DNA of 64,000 nucleotides, taken from NCBI GenBank assembly GCA_029553295.1, contig JAKPCK010000090.1:23351-87350 (forward strand), read 5' to 3'. This stretch comes from Deltaproteobacteria bacterium. GTDB taxonomy: Bacteria; Desulfobacterota; Syntrophorhabdia; Syntrophorhabdales; Syntrophorhabdaceae. Positions within the stretch are counted from its first letter, which is position 1. Each line of letters starts with the position of its first letter. The notes under the pieces are model-generated. The model saw only the letters and a list, made by a program, of their open reading frames with translations. It did no database searches and was not told the origin of the DNA. Positions 1 through 8,619 of this stretch are shown one piece after another. The position numbers and the translations under genes were made by a program.

Positions 1-446
1 AGCATCTCCTCGAGGATAATCTCCCTGTTGGGCACACCAGATGTTACGCCTTTTAAATACTCCTCAACGGTTATATTATTTCTGTATACATCAACAACAG
101 GGAACTCCTCTGTAAAGGTGTACAGGGCCTTATCAACCCTGTCCTTTGTAAAAATATTATCCAGGTGCAAAAGGGCATCCCTTGTAATGTTTCCATCTAT
201 CTGTTCCCTATAGGAAAGGAACACAAAGTGGAGTATCTCATCTATAAGCCCCATAGAGGCTATATCCCCTGCCTTTACAACCTTATCTGGATGGCCTGAA
301 CGTATACGGTTCTGGTTTATCTTCTGGGCGAGGATACGGGCAGCCCTTATATTAGGTATGATGACATCTCCCCTAATTGTAAATATACTGTCGTCGAATT
401 TGTATTTATCCCTAATAGCTCTGGATATATGGAACTCATATTCCAT
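1..446 (-). CDS. N-terminal part of an alpha-amylase-like large protein (truncated by window)
   Basis: An open frame runs on the minus strand from ATG at 446 off the left edge, giving 148 codons with no stop. The protein starts MEYEFHISRAIRDKYKFDDS, followed by a region reading GDVIIPNIRAARILAQKIN and then GLIDEILHFVF. From memory this resembles the N-terminal domain that precedes the catalytic domain in long (over 1000 aa) alpha-amylase-family glycosidases of Chloroflexi and deltaproteobacteria. No catalytic motif lies inside the window, so the product is a family guess only. It is the last of three minus-strand genes (rlmN, hflX, this one) and lies 85 bp after hflX. A weak GGTGGT stretch sits upstream of the ATG. 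Confidence 0.55.
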   Translation of the reverse strand, partial: MEYEFHISRAIRDKYKFDDSIFTIRGDVIIPNIRAARILAQKINQNRIRSGHPDKVVKAGDIASMGLIDEILHFVFLSYREQIDGNITRDALLHLDNIFTKDRVDKALYTFTEEFPVVDVYRNNITVEEYLKGVTSGVPNREIILEEM

Positions 447-531
447 TATAGACCACCATTTTGTTATTTTAGATTTTTACACATGCTAACACAGGGATTG
501 CATTCAGTCAACAGACATTGAAGAGGTCTCT

Positions 532-2157
532 TTAGACCTTAATCCTTTTTTCTATGGCCTCCAGGAGCCTTTCAATCCCCTCTTTCTTCAGGCATGATAT
601 GGATATGGCATTGTATCTGTCCTCTATATTCTTTATAAAACCTCTGTCTATCTTGTCTATCTTATTAAATACTGTCAACCTGTCTTTATTCTGGAGATTA
701 AGGATCTTTAATGTCTCTTCAACAGCCCTTATCTTGTCCTCGAAATCAGGAGAACTTGCATCTACGAGGTGTAAAAGTAGATTAGCGTCCCTCAATTCCT
801 CAAGGGTTGCTATAAATGCCTTGAGAAGGACATCGGGTAGGTTCTTTATAAACCCAACAGTGTCTGTGAGGATTATGTCTTTTCTCTCAGGGTATTTTAT
901 TGTCCTTGTTGTGGGGTTTAAGGTGCTGAATGCCATGTCTTTGACCTCTACCCTGCTTTTAGTGAGGAGATTAAGGAGTGTTGATTTACCTGAATTTGTG
1001 TATCCAACTATGGAGACCACAGGTATACCTGATGCCTTTCTGCGCTCCCTCTTTCTGTCCCTTATCCCCTCTATCTCTGTAAGTTTTTTTTCAAGAAAAG
1101 CTATCTTGTCCCTTATCCGTCTCTTATCTACCTCAAGTTTTGTCTCGCCAGGCCCCCTGGTCCCGATACGGCCTGTAATCCTTGAAAATGCTTTGTTAAC
1201 GCTGGCGAGCCTGGGGAGGATATATCTTAACTGCGCCAACTCCACCTGGATCTTTGCCTCGTTTGTCTTTGCCATCTGGGCAAATATGTCCAGTATGAGC
1301 TGATTCCTATCTATGACATTTAGTTCTGTTATGGATGAAATATTGTTTATCTGACCAGGTGTAAGCCCCTCGTCAAATACAAGGAGGTCTGCCCCTAATT
1401 GCTGACATTTCATTATAACCTCTTCTATCTTACCCTTACCTATGAGATATGTGGGGTGGAGCTCCTTTGGCCTCTGTATCGCTGTATCCAGTACTGCTAT
1501 CCCTGCAGAATAACACAGTTCTTTAAGCTCTGCTATATGGTCCTCCGGGATCTTTTTTGAACCTGGCTGGACAACACACACAAGGACAGCCTTTTCTTTT
1601 TCTTGGTCCAGGAGATGGAGCCTGCCCCTCTCCCTTACAAACTCATTCTCAAGCTCTGTGATAAATTCAGTAAAATCAATATCCAGGGAATCTATTCCCT
1701 GTGGCCCAAGGAAAGACCATGCCTTTTGCCTTTTATTTTCAGGGACAAGATAGCCTATATGGATTGAATTAGGGACAACACCTTTTATGTCTGTAAGGCA
1801 CCCTATCAGGTCGAGCTGCAATAATGCGAGGTCTGTAAGGTCTTCTTTTGTGAGTAGTTCGTTGTTCAGGTGTGTATGTATGAACCTGAGCCCCCTGAAC
1901 CTTGCCCTTCCTACACGCTCTGTAGAGAGCCTCGGTATCTCTATCCTGTTTCTGTCTCCAACTATGACGTACTCTACGACCCCCCTACGGTTTATAAGGA
2001 TGCCCACCTGTCTGGATATCTCCACGGATATCATTGTGATAGTCAATGCAGTATCATAGGTGATAATTTTGGAAGGCTCTATTTTTTTACGGTATAGCTT
2101 GAGCAGTCTTCTTTTGATGAGGTGGTTCAGGCCACTTATGTTGCCATATAGTTCTAT
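532..2157 (-). CDS. hflX: GTPase HflX, ribosome-associated, probable ATA start
   Basis: HflX is a GTPase that binds the 50S subunit and rescues or splits stalled ribosomes. The frame holds the N-terminal HflX domain, a coiled-coil linker and a G domain with the P-loop GYTNSGKST near residue 385, the DTVGF switch motif and NKID. It is the long form of the family. With the first conventional start (TTG at 2046) the protein would lose the family's N-terminal GNxxGL motif. That motif is encoded in the same frame upstream (ELYGNISGLN), and the frame stays open back to a TGA near 2200 with no ATG, GTG or TTG in between. An ATA codon at 2157 has a GAGG at 2165-2168 with 7-nt spacing and lies downstream of a good promoter, so I place the start there (541 aa). 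A small hairpin (524-539) overlaps the stop without a U-tract. Confidence 0.9.
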   Translation of the reverse strand: MELYGNISGLNHLIKRRLLKLYRKKIEPSKIITYDTALTITMISVEISRQVGILINRRGVVEYVIVGDRNRIEIPRLSTERVGRARFRGLRFIHTHLNNELLTKEDLTDLALLQLDLIGCLTDIKGVVPNSIHIGYLVPENKRQKAWSFLGPQGIDSLDIDFTEFITELENEFVRERGRLHLLDQEKEKAVLVCVVQPGSKKIPEDHIAELKELCYSAGIAVLDTAIQRPKELHPTYLIGKGKIEEVIMKCQQLGADLLVFDEGLTPGQINNISSITELNVIDRNQLILDIFAQMAKTNEAKIQVELAQLRYILPRLASVNKAFSRITGRIGTRGPGETKLEVDKRRIRDKIAFLEKKLTEIEGIRDRKRERRKASGIPVVSIVGYTNSGKSTLLNLLTKSRVEVKDMAFSTLNPTTRTIKYPERKDIILTDTVGFIKNLPDVLLKAFIATLEELRDANLLLHLVDASSPDFEDKIRAVEETLKILNLQNKDRLTVFNKIDKIDRGFIKNIEDRYNAISISCLKKEGIERLLEAIEKRIKV

Positions 2158-2203
2158 TGTATTACCTCTTTTTATGATAGGAGCTTTTTTATATAGGTTT
2201 CAT

Positions 2204-2232
2204 ATTATAAGATTTTTGTAATACTTTGTAAA
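2204..2232 (-). promoter_or_regulatory. Promoter of hflX
   Basis: On the minus strand a TTTACA -35 box (2227-2232) is followed after 17 bp by a perfect TATAAT -10 box (2204-2209). Transcription would begin near 2197, leaving a leader of about 40 nt that contains the GAGG ribosome-binding site for the proposed ATA start. The region between this promoter and the end of rlmN (2233-2317) shows nothing else. Confidence 0.7.
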
Positions 2233-2317
2233 GGCACTGGAAATGCAATGAAAACCTCCCGTTGAAGCAATGATATATGTGACAATATTTTGCCCTCAAG
2301 TCTAAATATTTAAGGCC

Positions 2318-3373
2318 TCATAACATAGCTTTTTTTGATAAAAGATATGCCATACCGAGTTGCCCGCATGCTGCATTGACATCTGGCCCCCTGGAGTTTC
2401 TCACAATTGCTGTCATGCACTTATCTATCAGGTAGGCATGGAACTGGTCTACAGTCTTTTTATCCGGTGTCCTGAACTGAGAATAGAGTGACTCATTAAA
2501 AGGTATGAGGTTAATCTTGCACCTTATGCCCTTTAATAGTTCGTATAGCATCCTTGCGTCTTCAAGGGAATCGTTGAAATCCTTTAATAGGACATACTCA
2601 AAAGTTATACGCTCCCTTGGGCTACCTTTATAGTGCCTTACAAAATCTAAGATGTCCCTTATGGGATACATCCGGTTTATAGGCATTATCTCTGTCCTTT
2701 TTTGTTCGTCTGCCGCATTCAGTGATATGGCAAGGCCTGCTGTCCCGGGCTGAAGCCTCTTAAGACCCCCGATTAGACCCACTGTAGAAACCGTGATCCT
2801 TCTCCTTGAGAAATCGAGGCCAAGGGGTTCTTTCATGATCTCTATGGTCCTTACCACATTTTCAAAATTATCCATGGGCTCACCCATGCCCATAAAAACT
2901 ATATTGGTTATCCTATCCCCTCCATTGATTGGTGACACATTAAGGTATTTTTTTGCCCCTATTATCTGTTCCACTATCTCATGGGTCTCAAGGTTCCTGA
3001 TAAATCCTATCTTTCCCGTTACACAGAAGCTACAGGCCATCCTGCATCCTATCTGACTGGATACACAGAGGGTAAGCCTGTTCTTCTCCGGTATAAGGAC
3101 ACTCTCTATAATATTGTCATCTTTTGTCATAAAGGAGAGCTTAACAGACCCATCCATGGATGCAGTGGGTTCAAGGGGCTTTATGGTCTCCATATCCAGC
3201 ATATCCCTGAATAAGGTTCGTAGGCCCTTGGGGATATTATCCATCATGGAAAAATCATAAACCCCTTTATTATAGACCCATCTGTAGAGTTGCCTTGCCC
3301 TGTATCTCTCTTTACCTGTCCCGCCTATGACATCTTCAAGTTCTTTAAGTGTCAATCCAAAAAAACACAGCAT
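2318..3373 (-). CDS. rlmN: 23S rRNA A2503 / tRNA A37 C2-methyltransferase, radical SAM
   Basis: RlmN methylates C2 of A2503 in 23S rRNA and of A37 in some tRNAs using radical SAM chemistry. The 351-aa protein has the family's usual length. The 4Fe-4S-binding CxxxCxxC motif is C110, C114, C117 (CRMACSFC), followed by the MGMGEP SAM-binding segment. The conserved C-terminal Cys that carries the methylene bridge is present near residue 336 (AACGQL). The start is ATG 3373. The gene lies upstream of hflX on the same strand, but hflX has its own promoter. Confidence 0.96.
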   Translation of the reverse strand: MLCFFGLTLKELEDVIGGTGKERYRARQLYRWVYNKGVYDFSMMDNIPKGLRTLFRDMLDMETIKPLEPTASMDGSVKLSFMTKDDNIIESVLIPEKNRLTLCVSSQIGCRMACSFCVTGKIGFIRNLETHEIVEQIIGAKKYLNVSPINGGDRITNIVFMGMGEPMDNFENVVRTIEIMKEPLGLDFSRRRITVSTVGLIGGLKRLQPGTAGLAISLNAADEQKRTEIMPINRMYPIRDILDFVRHYKGSPRERITFEYVLLKDFNDSLEDARMLYELLKGIRCKINLIPFNESLYSQFRTPDKKTVDQFHAYLIDKCMTAIVRNSRGPDVNAACGQLGMAYLLSKKAML

Positions 3374-3625
3374 AATTAAACCTGTCTTATATATTTAATT
3401 AAGACCCTTGCAGTGGTTTGCACAGGCCTTAAAATCCATCCTGCTATTATGGAACAGATCTCTATAATTACAATAAGTTACCAATTTACCCTCCAGCATT
3501 ATACTGTCTATCAGTATAGCATCTTCAACCATATCAAGAAAGCTTAAAAAATAAACTTACCTGCGGCAGACAGGGGGATATTAAAAAAAGTAAACCAGCG
3601 GCTTTCATGGTCATTTGCATTATCC
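3374..3625. other. Intergenic region between divergent rlmN and the V-ATPase operon
   Basis: This non-coding stretch separates divergent genes. I see no ORF with a ribosome-binding site. The only structure is a short 7-bp inverted repeat near 3504-3522 (TATACTG / CAGTATA) with a 5-nt loop, without a U-tract. Its right end leads into the promoter at 3626. Confidence 0.5.
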
Positions 3626-3656
3626 TTGACAGGTTTTTTACTGTTTGCTATATGAT
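3626..3656 (+). promoter_or_regulatory. Promoter of the V/A-ATPase operon
   Basis: A perfect TTGACA (3626-3631) is followed by TATATG at 3649 (17-bp spacing) overlapping TATGAT at 3651-3656 (19-bp spacing). The first gene of the operon begins at 3737 behind a strong AAGGAGGG ribosome-binding site. Confidence 0.7.
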
Positions 3657-3736
3657 AGAGAGTCTTATAAAAGACAGTTAGTGATTATATCTAATTGAAC
3701 TGTGTTTTAAAGTAGAAACAATCTTAAGGAGGGATA

Positions 3737-4048
3737 ATGTCGTCGCTTATAACGGATGTCTTAACTGTCGAAAAAAAGGCCGATTCAATAATAGAAGACG
3801 CACGAAACCAGGCAAGGCAGATAGAAAAAAAATGCGAAGAAGAGATAGAGGCATATCGTAAGCAGAAGGCTGCGGAGATGGATGATATGGTGGCAGCCTT
3901 TCAGAAAAAGGCAGAGGAAGATTATATGTCCACCCTCTCTCAATATGAAAATGAGCTCAATGAGTCCATAAAACATATAGAGGGTATCTCAGAACAGGTC
4001 ATTTCTTATCAGATAGAGCAGATACTGGCAAGATTATATAGATTATAA
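3737..4048 (+). CDS. ntpF: V/A-type ATPase peripheral-stalk subunit (NtpF/subunit H-like)
   Basis: This 103-aa protein is almost wholly charged and helical, with a coiled coil from about residue 10 to 90 rich in Lys, Glu and Gln. In V/A-ATPases such a protein pairs with subunit E to form the peripheral stalk. Sequence identity in this subunit is poor in general, so the call rests on size, coiled-coil character and its place as first gene of an operon ordered F-I-K-E-C-G-A-B-D, the order of the E. hirae Na+-ATPase genes. The ATG follows AAGGAGGG at 7-nt spacing. Only 8 nt separate it from ntpI. Confidence 0.8.
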   Translation: MSSLITDVLTVEKKADSIIEDARNQARQIEKKCEEEIEAYRKQKAAEMDDMVAAFQKKAEEDYMSTLSQYENELNESIKHIEGISEQVISYQIEQILARLYRL

Positions 4049-4056
4049 GGCTGCTT

Positions 4057-6120
4057 ATGGCTATAGAACCCTTAAAAAAGGTAACAATTGTAAGCACAAA
4101 ACAGGCAAACAGGCGGCTGATTAAATCAATCAATAAGCTTGGGGTTATGGAGGTCATAGACATCCAGGGCAGCCTAAAAGAGGACCTCCCCTTTAAAAAC
4201 TACAGGGCAAATACTTCAGAGGCAGATAACAATATCAACAAGATAGATTTTATCCTGAACCTCATGAATATCTTTGCCCCGGAACAGGATAGCTTTATAA
4301 AGAGCCTTACACCACTCCCCATAGTAACTACCGAGGCGGAGGTTGACAGGACACTAAAGGAATACAACCTCGATAAAAACTACCGTTATGCTGTGGAGCT
4401 CGATGAGATATACAGAAATTCTGAAAGGATAATAACTGAGATAGAGAATGAGATTGAAGAGCTAAAACCTGTTATGGATATCCCTGTGGACCTTGAAGAG
4501 TTTCATTCCACTAAACGTATCTCCATGGTAATAGGCTATGTCCCTGTAAAGAACCTCCATATAATAGACGATACAAAAGAACCCTGGGTCTGGGCAGCAT
4601 GGGAGGAGCTCCCTGAGGTCAATGACAGCATAGATATATTAAAACAGAAAGAGGATGCAAAGGTGAGAATGGTCTTTGCATTTCTCAAGAGGGATGCAGA
4701 GGATATAAAAAGGGCGCTTGAGGACATAGGTTTTGACGAGATACAGTTGCCCAAGAGAAAGGAAAAGATAAAAGAGAGGGTCCTTGAGCTTGAGGCTGAT
4801 ATGGAGCATTATAGGGAAAAGATAGCAGATGTGGCAGATAAGGTAAGGCGGATGGCCCAGGGACAACAAGAAGGGGAGGGCAAAAGACCTCTTTTGATAC
4901 TCAAGGCATACTGGACTAATATCAGAAACAGACAACTGGCAGCCATGAAGGGCCTGGAGGGCAGGTGGGTCTATATAATCAGCGGCTATATAAGGACAAA
5001 GGATGTAGGTATATTAACTGCCATGATGGAAAGGGAATTCCCTGAATCTGTGGTTACTGTAGAAGACCCGCCCCAGGACGAAGACCTGCCTGTAAGCATC
5101 TCTGTCCCGTATCTTTTCAGGCCTATCCAGCTTTTAACAGAGATGTTCGGGCTACCTCCTTATCGGAGTTTTGACCCAACGCCATTTATGCAGGTCAATT
5201 TTTATATGTTTTTTGGGATATGTTTCAGTGATGTCTGTTACGGGATAATGCTTGCCATATTAGGTGCATACCTCAATGCCAAGACAAAGGCATACAGGGG
5301 CGTAAATAATCTTGCCCGTATCCTTTTATACGGTGGCATAAGCAGTATCATATTCGGTGCCCTCACAGGCTCTTGGTTCGGTGACCTTTATAAACCCGAA
5401 TATCTCGGGGAAGGAAATATACTCCTGACACTCCAGCAGAGGTTTGTCTTGATTGACCCTATGGGGAAGACTATTGTGGCATTGATAATCGCCCTAGGTC
5501 TTGGTGTCCTGAATCAGTTTTTCGGGATAACCCTTAAGATGTATGGTGCATATCAGAAAAAAGATTATATGGGTATATTCTCTGATGGTCTGTGCTGGAT
5601 TATAACCTTGACAGGCCTCCTTATGATGGCAGGTAAGGTCTTTGCAGATATACCACCTGCTATCCTCAATACAGGTTTAGCCCTTTTTGTTGCGGGCTCT
5701 CTCGGGCTCATATTTACACAGGGCAGGGCCATAAAGAGCATACCAGGGAGGATTGCCGGGGGTCTGGTGAGTTTATACGGGATTGTGGGCAGTTACGGTA
5801 TTACATCTTTTATAGGCGATACACTTTCCTACTGCCGCTTGCTCGCCCTTGGTCTCACCACTTCCATTGTAGCCATGGCCTTTAATCTCATGGCAGGTAT
5901 GCTAAAGGACATCCCGTATATAGGGTTTGTCTTATTTATTGTCGTCCTTGCCATAGGTCATATATTTAACTTTCTTATCAGTGCCCTCGGTGCCTTTGTC
6001 CACTCCATGAGGCTCATCTTTGTAGAGTTTTTCGGCAGGTTCTATGAGGGGGGGACGAGGCCTTTTCAGCCCCTTGGCTTTGATACAAACATGTGTGTAA
6101 TAAAAAAGGCAGGTGAATAA
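4057..6120 (+). CDS. ntpI: V/A-type ATPase subunit I (a-subunit, stator of the membrane sector)
   Basis: Subunit I provides the ion half-channels and links the membrane sector to the peripheral stalks. The 687-aa protein has a soluble N-terminal half (about 1-360, coiled-coil rich) and a C-terminal half with seven or eight membrane segments. Near residue 593 is SYCRLLALGL, whose Arg corresponds to the essential Arg facing the rotor ring, and near the end a second conserved motif, HSMRLIFVEF. Both are hallmarks of the family. It lies between ntpF and the proteolipid gene. Confidence 0.95.
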   Translation: MAIEPLKKVTIVSTKQANRRLIKSINKLGVMEVIDIQGSLKEDLPFKNYRANTSEADNNINKIDFILNLMNIFAPEQDSFIKSLTPLPIVTTEAEVDRTLKEYNLDKNYRYAVELDEIYRNSERIITEIENEIEELKPVMDIPVDLEEFHSTKRISMVIGYVPVKNLHIIDDTKEPWVWAAWEELPEVNDSIDILKQKEDAKVRMVFAFLKRDAEDIKRALEDIGFDEIQLPKRKEKIKERVLELEADMEHYREKIADVADKVRRMAQGQQEGEGKRPLLILKAYWTNIRNRQLAAMKGLEGRWVYIISGYIRTKDVGILTAMMEREFPESVVTVEDPPQDEDLPVSISVPYLFRPIQLLTEMFGLPPYRSFDPTPFMQVNFYMFFGICFSDVCYGIMLAILGAYLNAKTKAYRGVNNLARILLYGGISSIIFGALTGSWFGDLYKPEYLGEGNILLTLQQRFVLIDPMGKTIVALIIALGLGVLNQFFGITLKMYGAYQKKDYMGIFSDGLCWIITLTGLLMMAGKVFADIPPAILNTGLALFVAGSLGLIFTQGRAIKSIPGRIAGGLVSLYGIVGSYGITSFIGDTLSYCRLLALGLTTSIVAMAFNLMAGMLKDIPYIGFVLFIVVLAIGHIFNFLISALGAFVHSMRLIFVEFFGRFYEGGTRPFQPLGFDTNMCVIKKAGE

Positions 6121-6156
6121 TGTTTTTTAAAAAAAATGAAAGATGGAGGATAGAAG

Positions 6157-6672
6157 ATGTTACCTGAATGGATTGAACTGGGGAGAGGTCTTTGCTACGG
6201 TGGTGCTGGGCTGGCCTTTGGCCTGGCAGGTGCAGGTTCGGCATGGGGTATCTCCATAGCTGTTCATCAGTGTGCAGGCGTTCTCCGTGAAAAACCAGAG
6301 CTCTTTGGAAGGATGCTTGTCATGATTGCCCTTCCCGGGACACAGGGGTTTTACGGTTTTATCGCCGCCATACTTATTATGACGCAGACAGGACTGATAG
6401 GTGGGTCAGCTATAAAGATTACCCTTGGCACAGGCCTTGCCATGTTCTTCGTAGGTCTTGGATGCGGTATTGCCCAGTTGGTATCTGCAATAAAGCAGGG
6501 TGAGGCCTCTGCAGCTGGCATCTCCCTAATAGCACGGAGACCTGAGGCAGCAGGGAGGGCAATACTATTTCCTGCATTTGTTGAGACCTATGCGGTTGTA
6601 GGGCTTCTTGCAACAGTTCTTTTTATTATATTTCTCACCCAGCCCCTTGCCCTCAAGTTTTTGGGGCAGTAA
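6157..6672 (+). CDS. ntpK: V/A-type ATPase subunit K (c-ring proteolipid, two hairpins)
   Basis: This rotor-ring subunit of 171 aa has four membrane helices, formed by duplication of the two-helix proteolipid. The first hairpin holds LPGTQG (L59, T62, Q63) and lacks the carboxylate. The second holds IKQG (Q114) and the ion-binding Glu in VETY (E143). This matches the E. hirae NtpK Na+ site (L61, T64, Q65, Q110, E139) by eye. Duplication with loss of the first Glu is typical of V-type proteolipids. The start ATG follows a GGAGG-like run about 8 nt upstream. Confidence 0.96.
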   Translation: MLPEWIELGRGLCYGGAGLAFGLAGAGSAWGISIAVHQCAGVLREKPELFGRMLVMIALPGTQGFYGFIAAILIMTQTGLIGGSAIKITLGTGLAMFFVGLGCGIAQLVSAIKQGEASAAGISLIARRPEAAGRAILFPAFVETYAVVGLLATVLFIIFLTQPLALKFLGQ

Positions 6673-6690
6673 AAAAGGTAAGGTAGTGCT

Positions 6691-7293
6691 ATGGGGATAG
6701 AGAAGATCAGTGAGGCAGTGCTGTCAGAGGCAGAGAAAGAGGCGAAAAACATTGTAGAGACAGCAAAAAAAAATGCCAGACTCCTTGTAGAGAAAAGAAA
6801 GAGGGAGATCGATGAAGAGATAGAAAGGCTTTATAAGGCCCGAACATCTTCCATCTCTGAGGATTTTAACCGTAAACTCATCCAGTACAGGGGGATGGCA
6901 GGCAAACAGATACTCGAAAAAAGAAATAAACTGGTAGATGCTATATTTGAAAAGGCAAAGGACAGGGTATTGAATCTACCTGCAGATAGGTATAAGTCCT
7001 TAATGGCATCAATCCTTGAGAAGATTGCAGGGGATTCTACTGGCAGGGTTTGTGTCCACAGGGATGATATGGCTATCTTTAGAGAAATTGTTTCACAGAT
7101 TAATGAAAAAAGGACAGAAGGCAATAAGATCTCCCTTGATGAGTCCAGTACCCTAACAGAGAGGGGCGGTTTTGTCTTTGTGGCTGATAATTATGAGGTA
7201 GACCAGACACTGGATATGCTTTTTAAAGATATTAAAAAGGATATGCTGCCATCTATGGCAAAAGAATTGTTTTCCCATCAGGATATAAAATGA
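6691..7293 (+). CDS. ntpE: V/A-type ATPase subunit E (peripheral stalk)
   Basis: The 200-aa protein has a long N-terminal coiled coil (about residues 5-90) and a compact C-terminal domain, the layout of subunit E that pairs with the small stalk subunit and caps the A3B3 head. It follows ntpK by 18 nt, and its TGA overlaps the ATG of ntpC. Identification rests on the coiled-coil architecture, length and operon position. Confidence 0.9.
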   Translation: MGIEKISEAVLSEAEKEAKNIVETAKKNARLLVEKRKREIDEEIERLYKARTSSISEDFNRKLIQYRGMAGKQILEKRNKLVDAIFEKAKDRVLNLPADRYKSLMASILEKIAGDSTGRVCVHRDDMAIFREIVSQINEKRTEGNKISLDESSTLTERGGFVFVADNYEVDQTLDMLFKDIKKDMLPSMAKELFSHQDIK

Positions 7294-8282
7294 TACCGAG
7301 AATAAAGAATATCTCAAAATGGGGATTTGTTTCCGGGAGGATAAGCGTCCTTGAGGCTGGTTTTATGACAAAGGACTTCCTGTTCAATATGTTAAACATG
7401 GAAAAGATAGATGATGTTATTGCCCTCCTCCAGGATACATTTCTAAGGGACTATATATCACCGGGGGCTGTATGGCTGGGAGAGGATTTTGGGGCAATCT
7501 TTGATAGGTGTTTTTATGATATGGCTGTATCTCTAAAAGGTGATTGTCCATCCACCCTGCCTGTAGATATCTTCCTCCTTCAGGGCGATTATCTAAATCT
7601 AAAGACTGCCTTAACAGGAAAAAAGACATTTCTATTTCCATCGGGTATATTTTCCTATGAGATGTTATCTTCCATAGCAGATGGAGACTATGGAGACCTG
7701 CCCCTTCCGTTTAAGGAATCGCCGGAGTGGACAGGGACAGACATATTTAATATAATGCCCGGCGACCTGGATATAATGCTTGACGGTTCATATCTGAGGC
7801 ACCTCCTGTTGCTATCCAGACAGACAGAGTCGGAGATGATAAGAAGATATATCAGAAACAGGGTCCACTCATATCTTGTGATTATCCTCTGGAGGGCACT
7901 AAATCAGGGTATCTCCCTTAAGAGATACCAGCAGTACCTGCCACCTGTTGGTGATTTTACACCGCTTATAGACGAGCTGGCAGGTATAAGCAACTTAGAG
8001 AACTGGAGAGGTATAATAGGCGGGGAGATGGGCGAGATATTCTTCGAGTGCTGTGCCTATGAAGAGAAGGCCCATATAGCCATATTTGATACCAGGGTAA
8101 TGAACTATCTTTTACGGATTGTCCATGATGGTGCATACCAGACTGCAGGGCCAGAGAGGGTTTTTGCATTTCTCTTGGGTCTCTATGTAGAGATGCAGAA
8201 CCTTAAACTTGTTGTAACCGGGAGGCTCAATCGCATTGACCCAGGGTTTTTAAAAGAGAGGTTAAGGGACTGCTATGTTTAG
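7290..8282 (+). CDS. ntpC: V/A-type ATPase subunit C (AC39/d-type, central-stalk socket)
   Basis: At 330 aa this matches subunit C of bacterial V/A-ATPases, a mostly helical funnel that docks the central stalk (D and F/G) on the K ring. Family-like segments include the N-terminal SGRISVLEA and the C-terminal NLKLVVTGR region. The gene overlaps ntpE by 4 nt (ATGA) and ntpG by 8 nt, consistent with translational coupling. Confidence 0.92.
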   Translation: MIPRIKNISKWGFVSGRISVLEAGFMTKDFLFNMLNMEKIDDVIALLQDTFLRDYISPGAVWLGEDFGAIFDRCFYDMAVSLKGDCPSTLPVDIFLLQGDYLNLKTALTGKKTFLFPSGIFSYEMLSSIADGDYGDLPLPFKESPEWTGTDIFNIMPGDLDIMLDGSYLRHLLLLSRQTESEMIRRYIRNRVHSYLVIILWRALNQGISLKRYQQYLPPVGDFTPLIDELAGISNLENWRGIIGGEMGEIFFECCAYEEKAHIAIFDTRVMNYLLRIVHDGAYQTAGPERVFAFLLGLYVEMQNLKLVVTGRLNRIDPGFLKERLRDCYV

Positions 8283-8616
8283 GGCAATAGCAGTAGGGGA
8301 GAAGCATTTGATAATGGGTTTTAAGGCCGTGGGTTTCGAGATAATTGAGCTGGATGACAGCTCAAAGCTCATGGAGACCCTTATAGATATATCCAGTGAT
8401 CCAGACACAGGGCTTGTGTTTGTTACAGAGAGCATGGCAGAGGATAATTTAGAGGCCATTGAGGAGTTTCATAACAGGAGCAGTGCTGTTATCACCCTAA
8501 TACCTACCCACGAAGGGAGCAAGCATACAAGTTTCCTTATGATGGCTAAGGCCATTGAGCGTTCTATAGGCATTGATGTCCTTGGAAAGGACATAAATAA
8601 ACACATTAAGGATTGA
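8275..8616 (+). CDS. ntpG: V/A-type ATPase subunit F (NtpG, central stalk)
   Basis: This 113-aa Rossmann-like protein fits subunit F (named NtpG in E. hirae), which binds subunit D in the rotating central stalk. The start MFRAIAVGEKHLIMGFKAVG and the segment TGLVFVTESMAE follow the family pattern. It overlaps the end of ntpC by 8 nt and lies 3 nt before ntpA. Confidence 0.92.
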   Translation: MFRAIAVGEKHLIMGFKAVGFEIIELDDSSKLMETLIDISSDPDTGLVFVTESMAEDNLEAIEEFHNRSSAVITLIPTHEGSKHTSFLMMAKAIERSIGIDVLGKDINKHIKD

Positions 8617-8619
8617 GCT

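Noticed and set aside
524..539. Hairpin AGGTCT-CTTT-AGACCT at the end of hflX
   Set aside because: Short stem without a following U-tract on either strand; not called as a terminator.
554..1303. 249-codon open frame on the plus strand
   Set aside because: Antisense to the well-conserved hflX coding region; no ribosome-binding site or recognisable domain.
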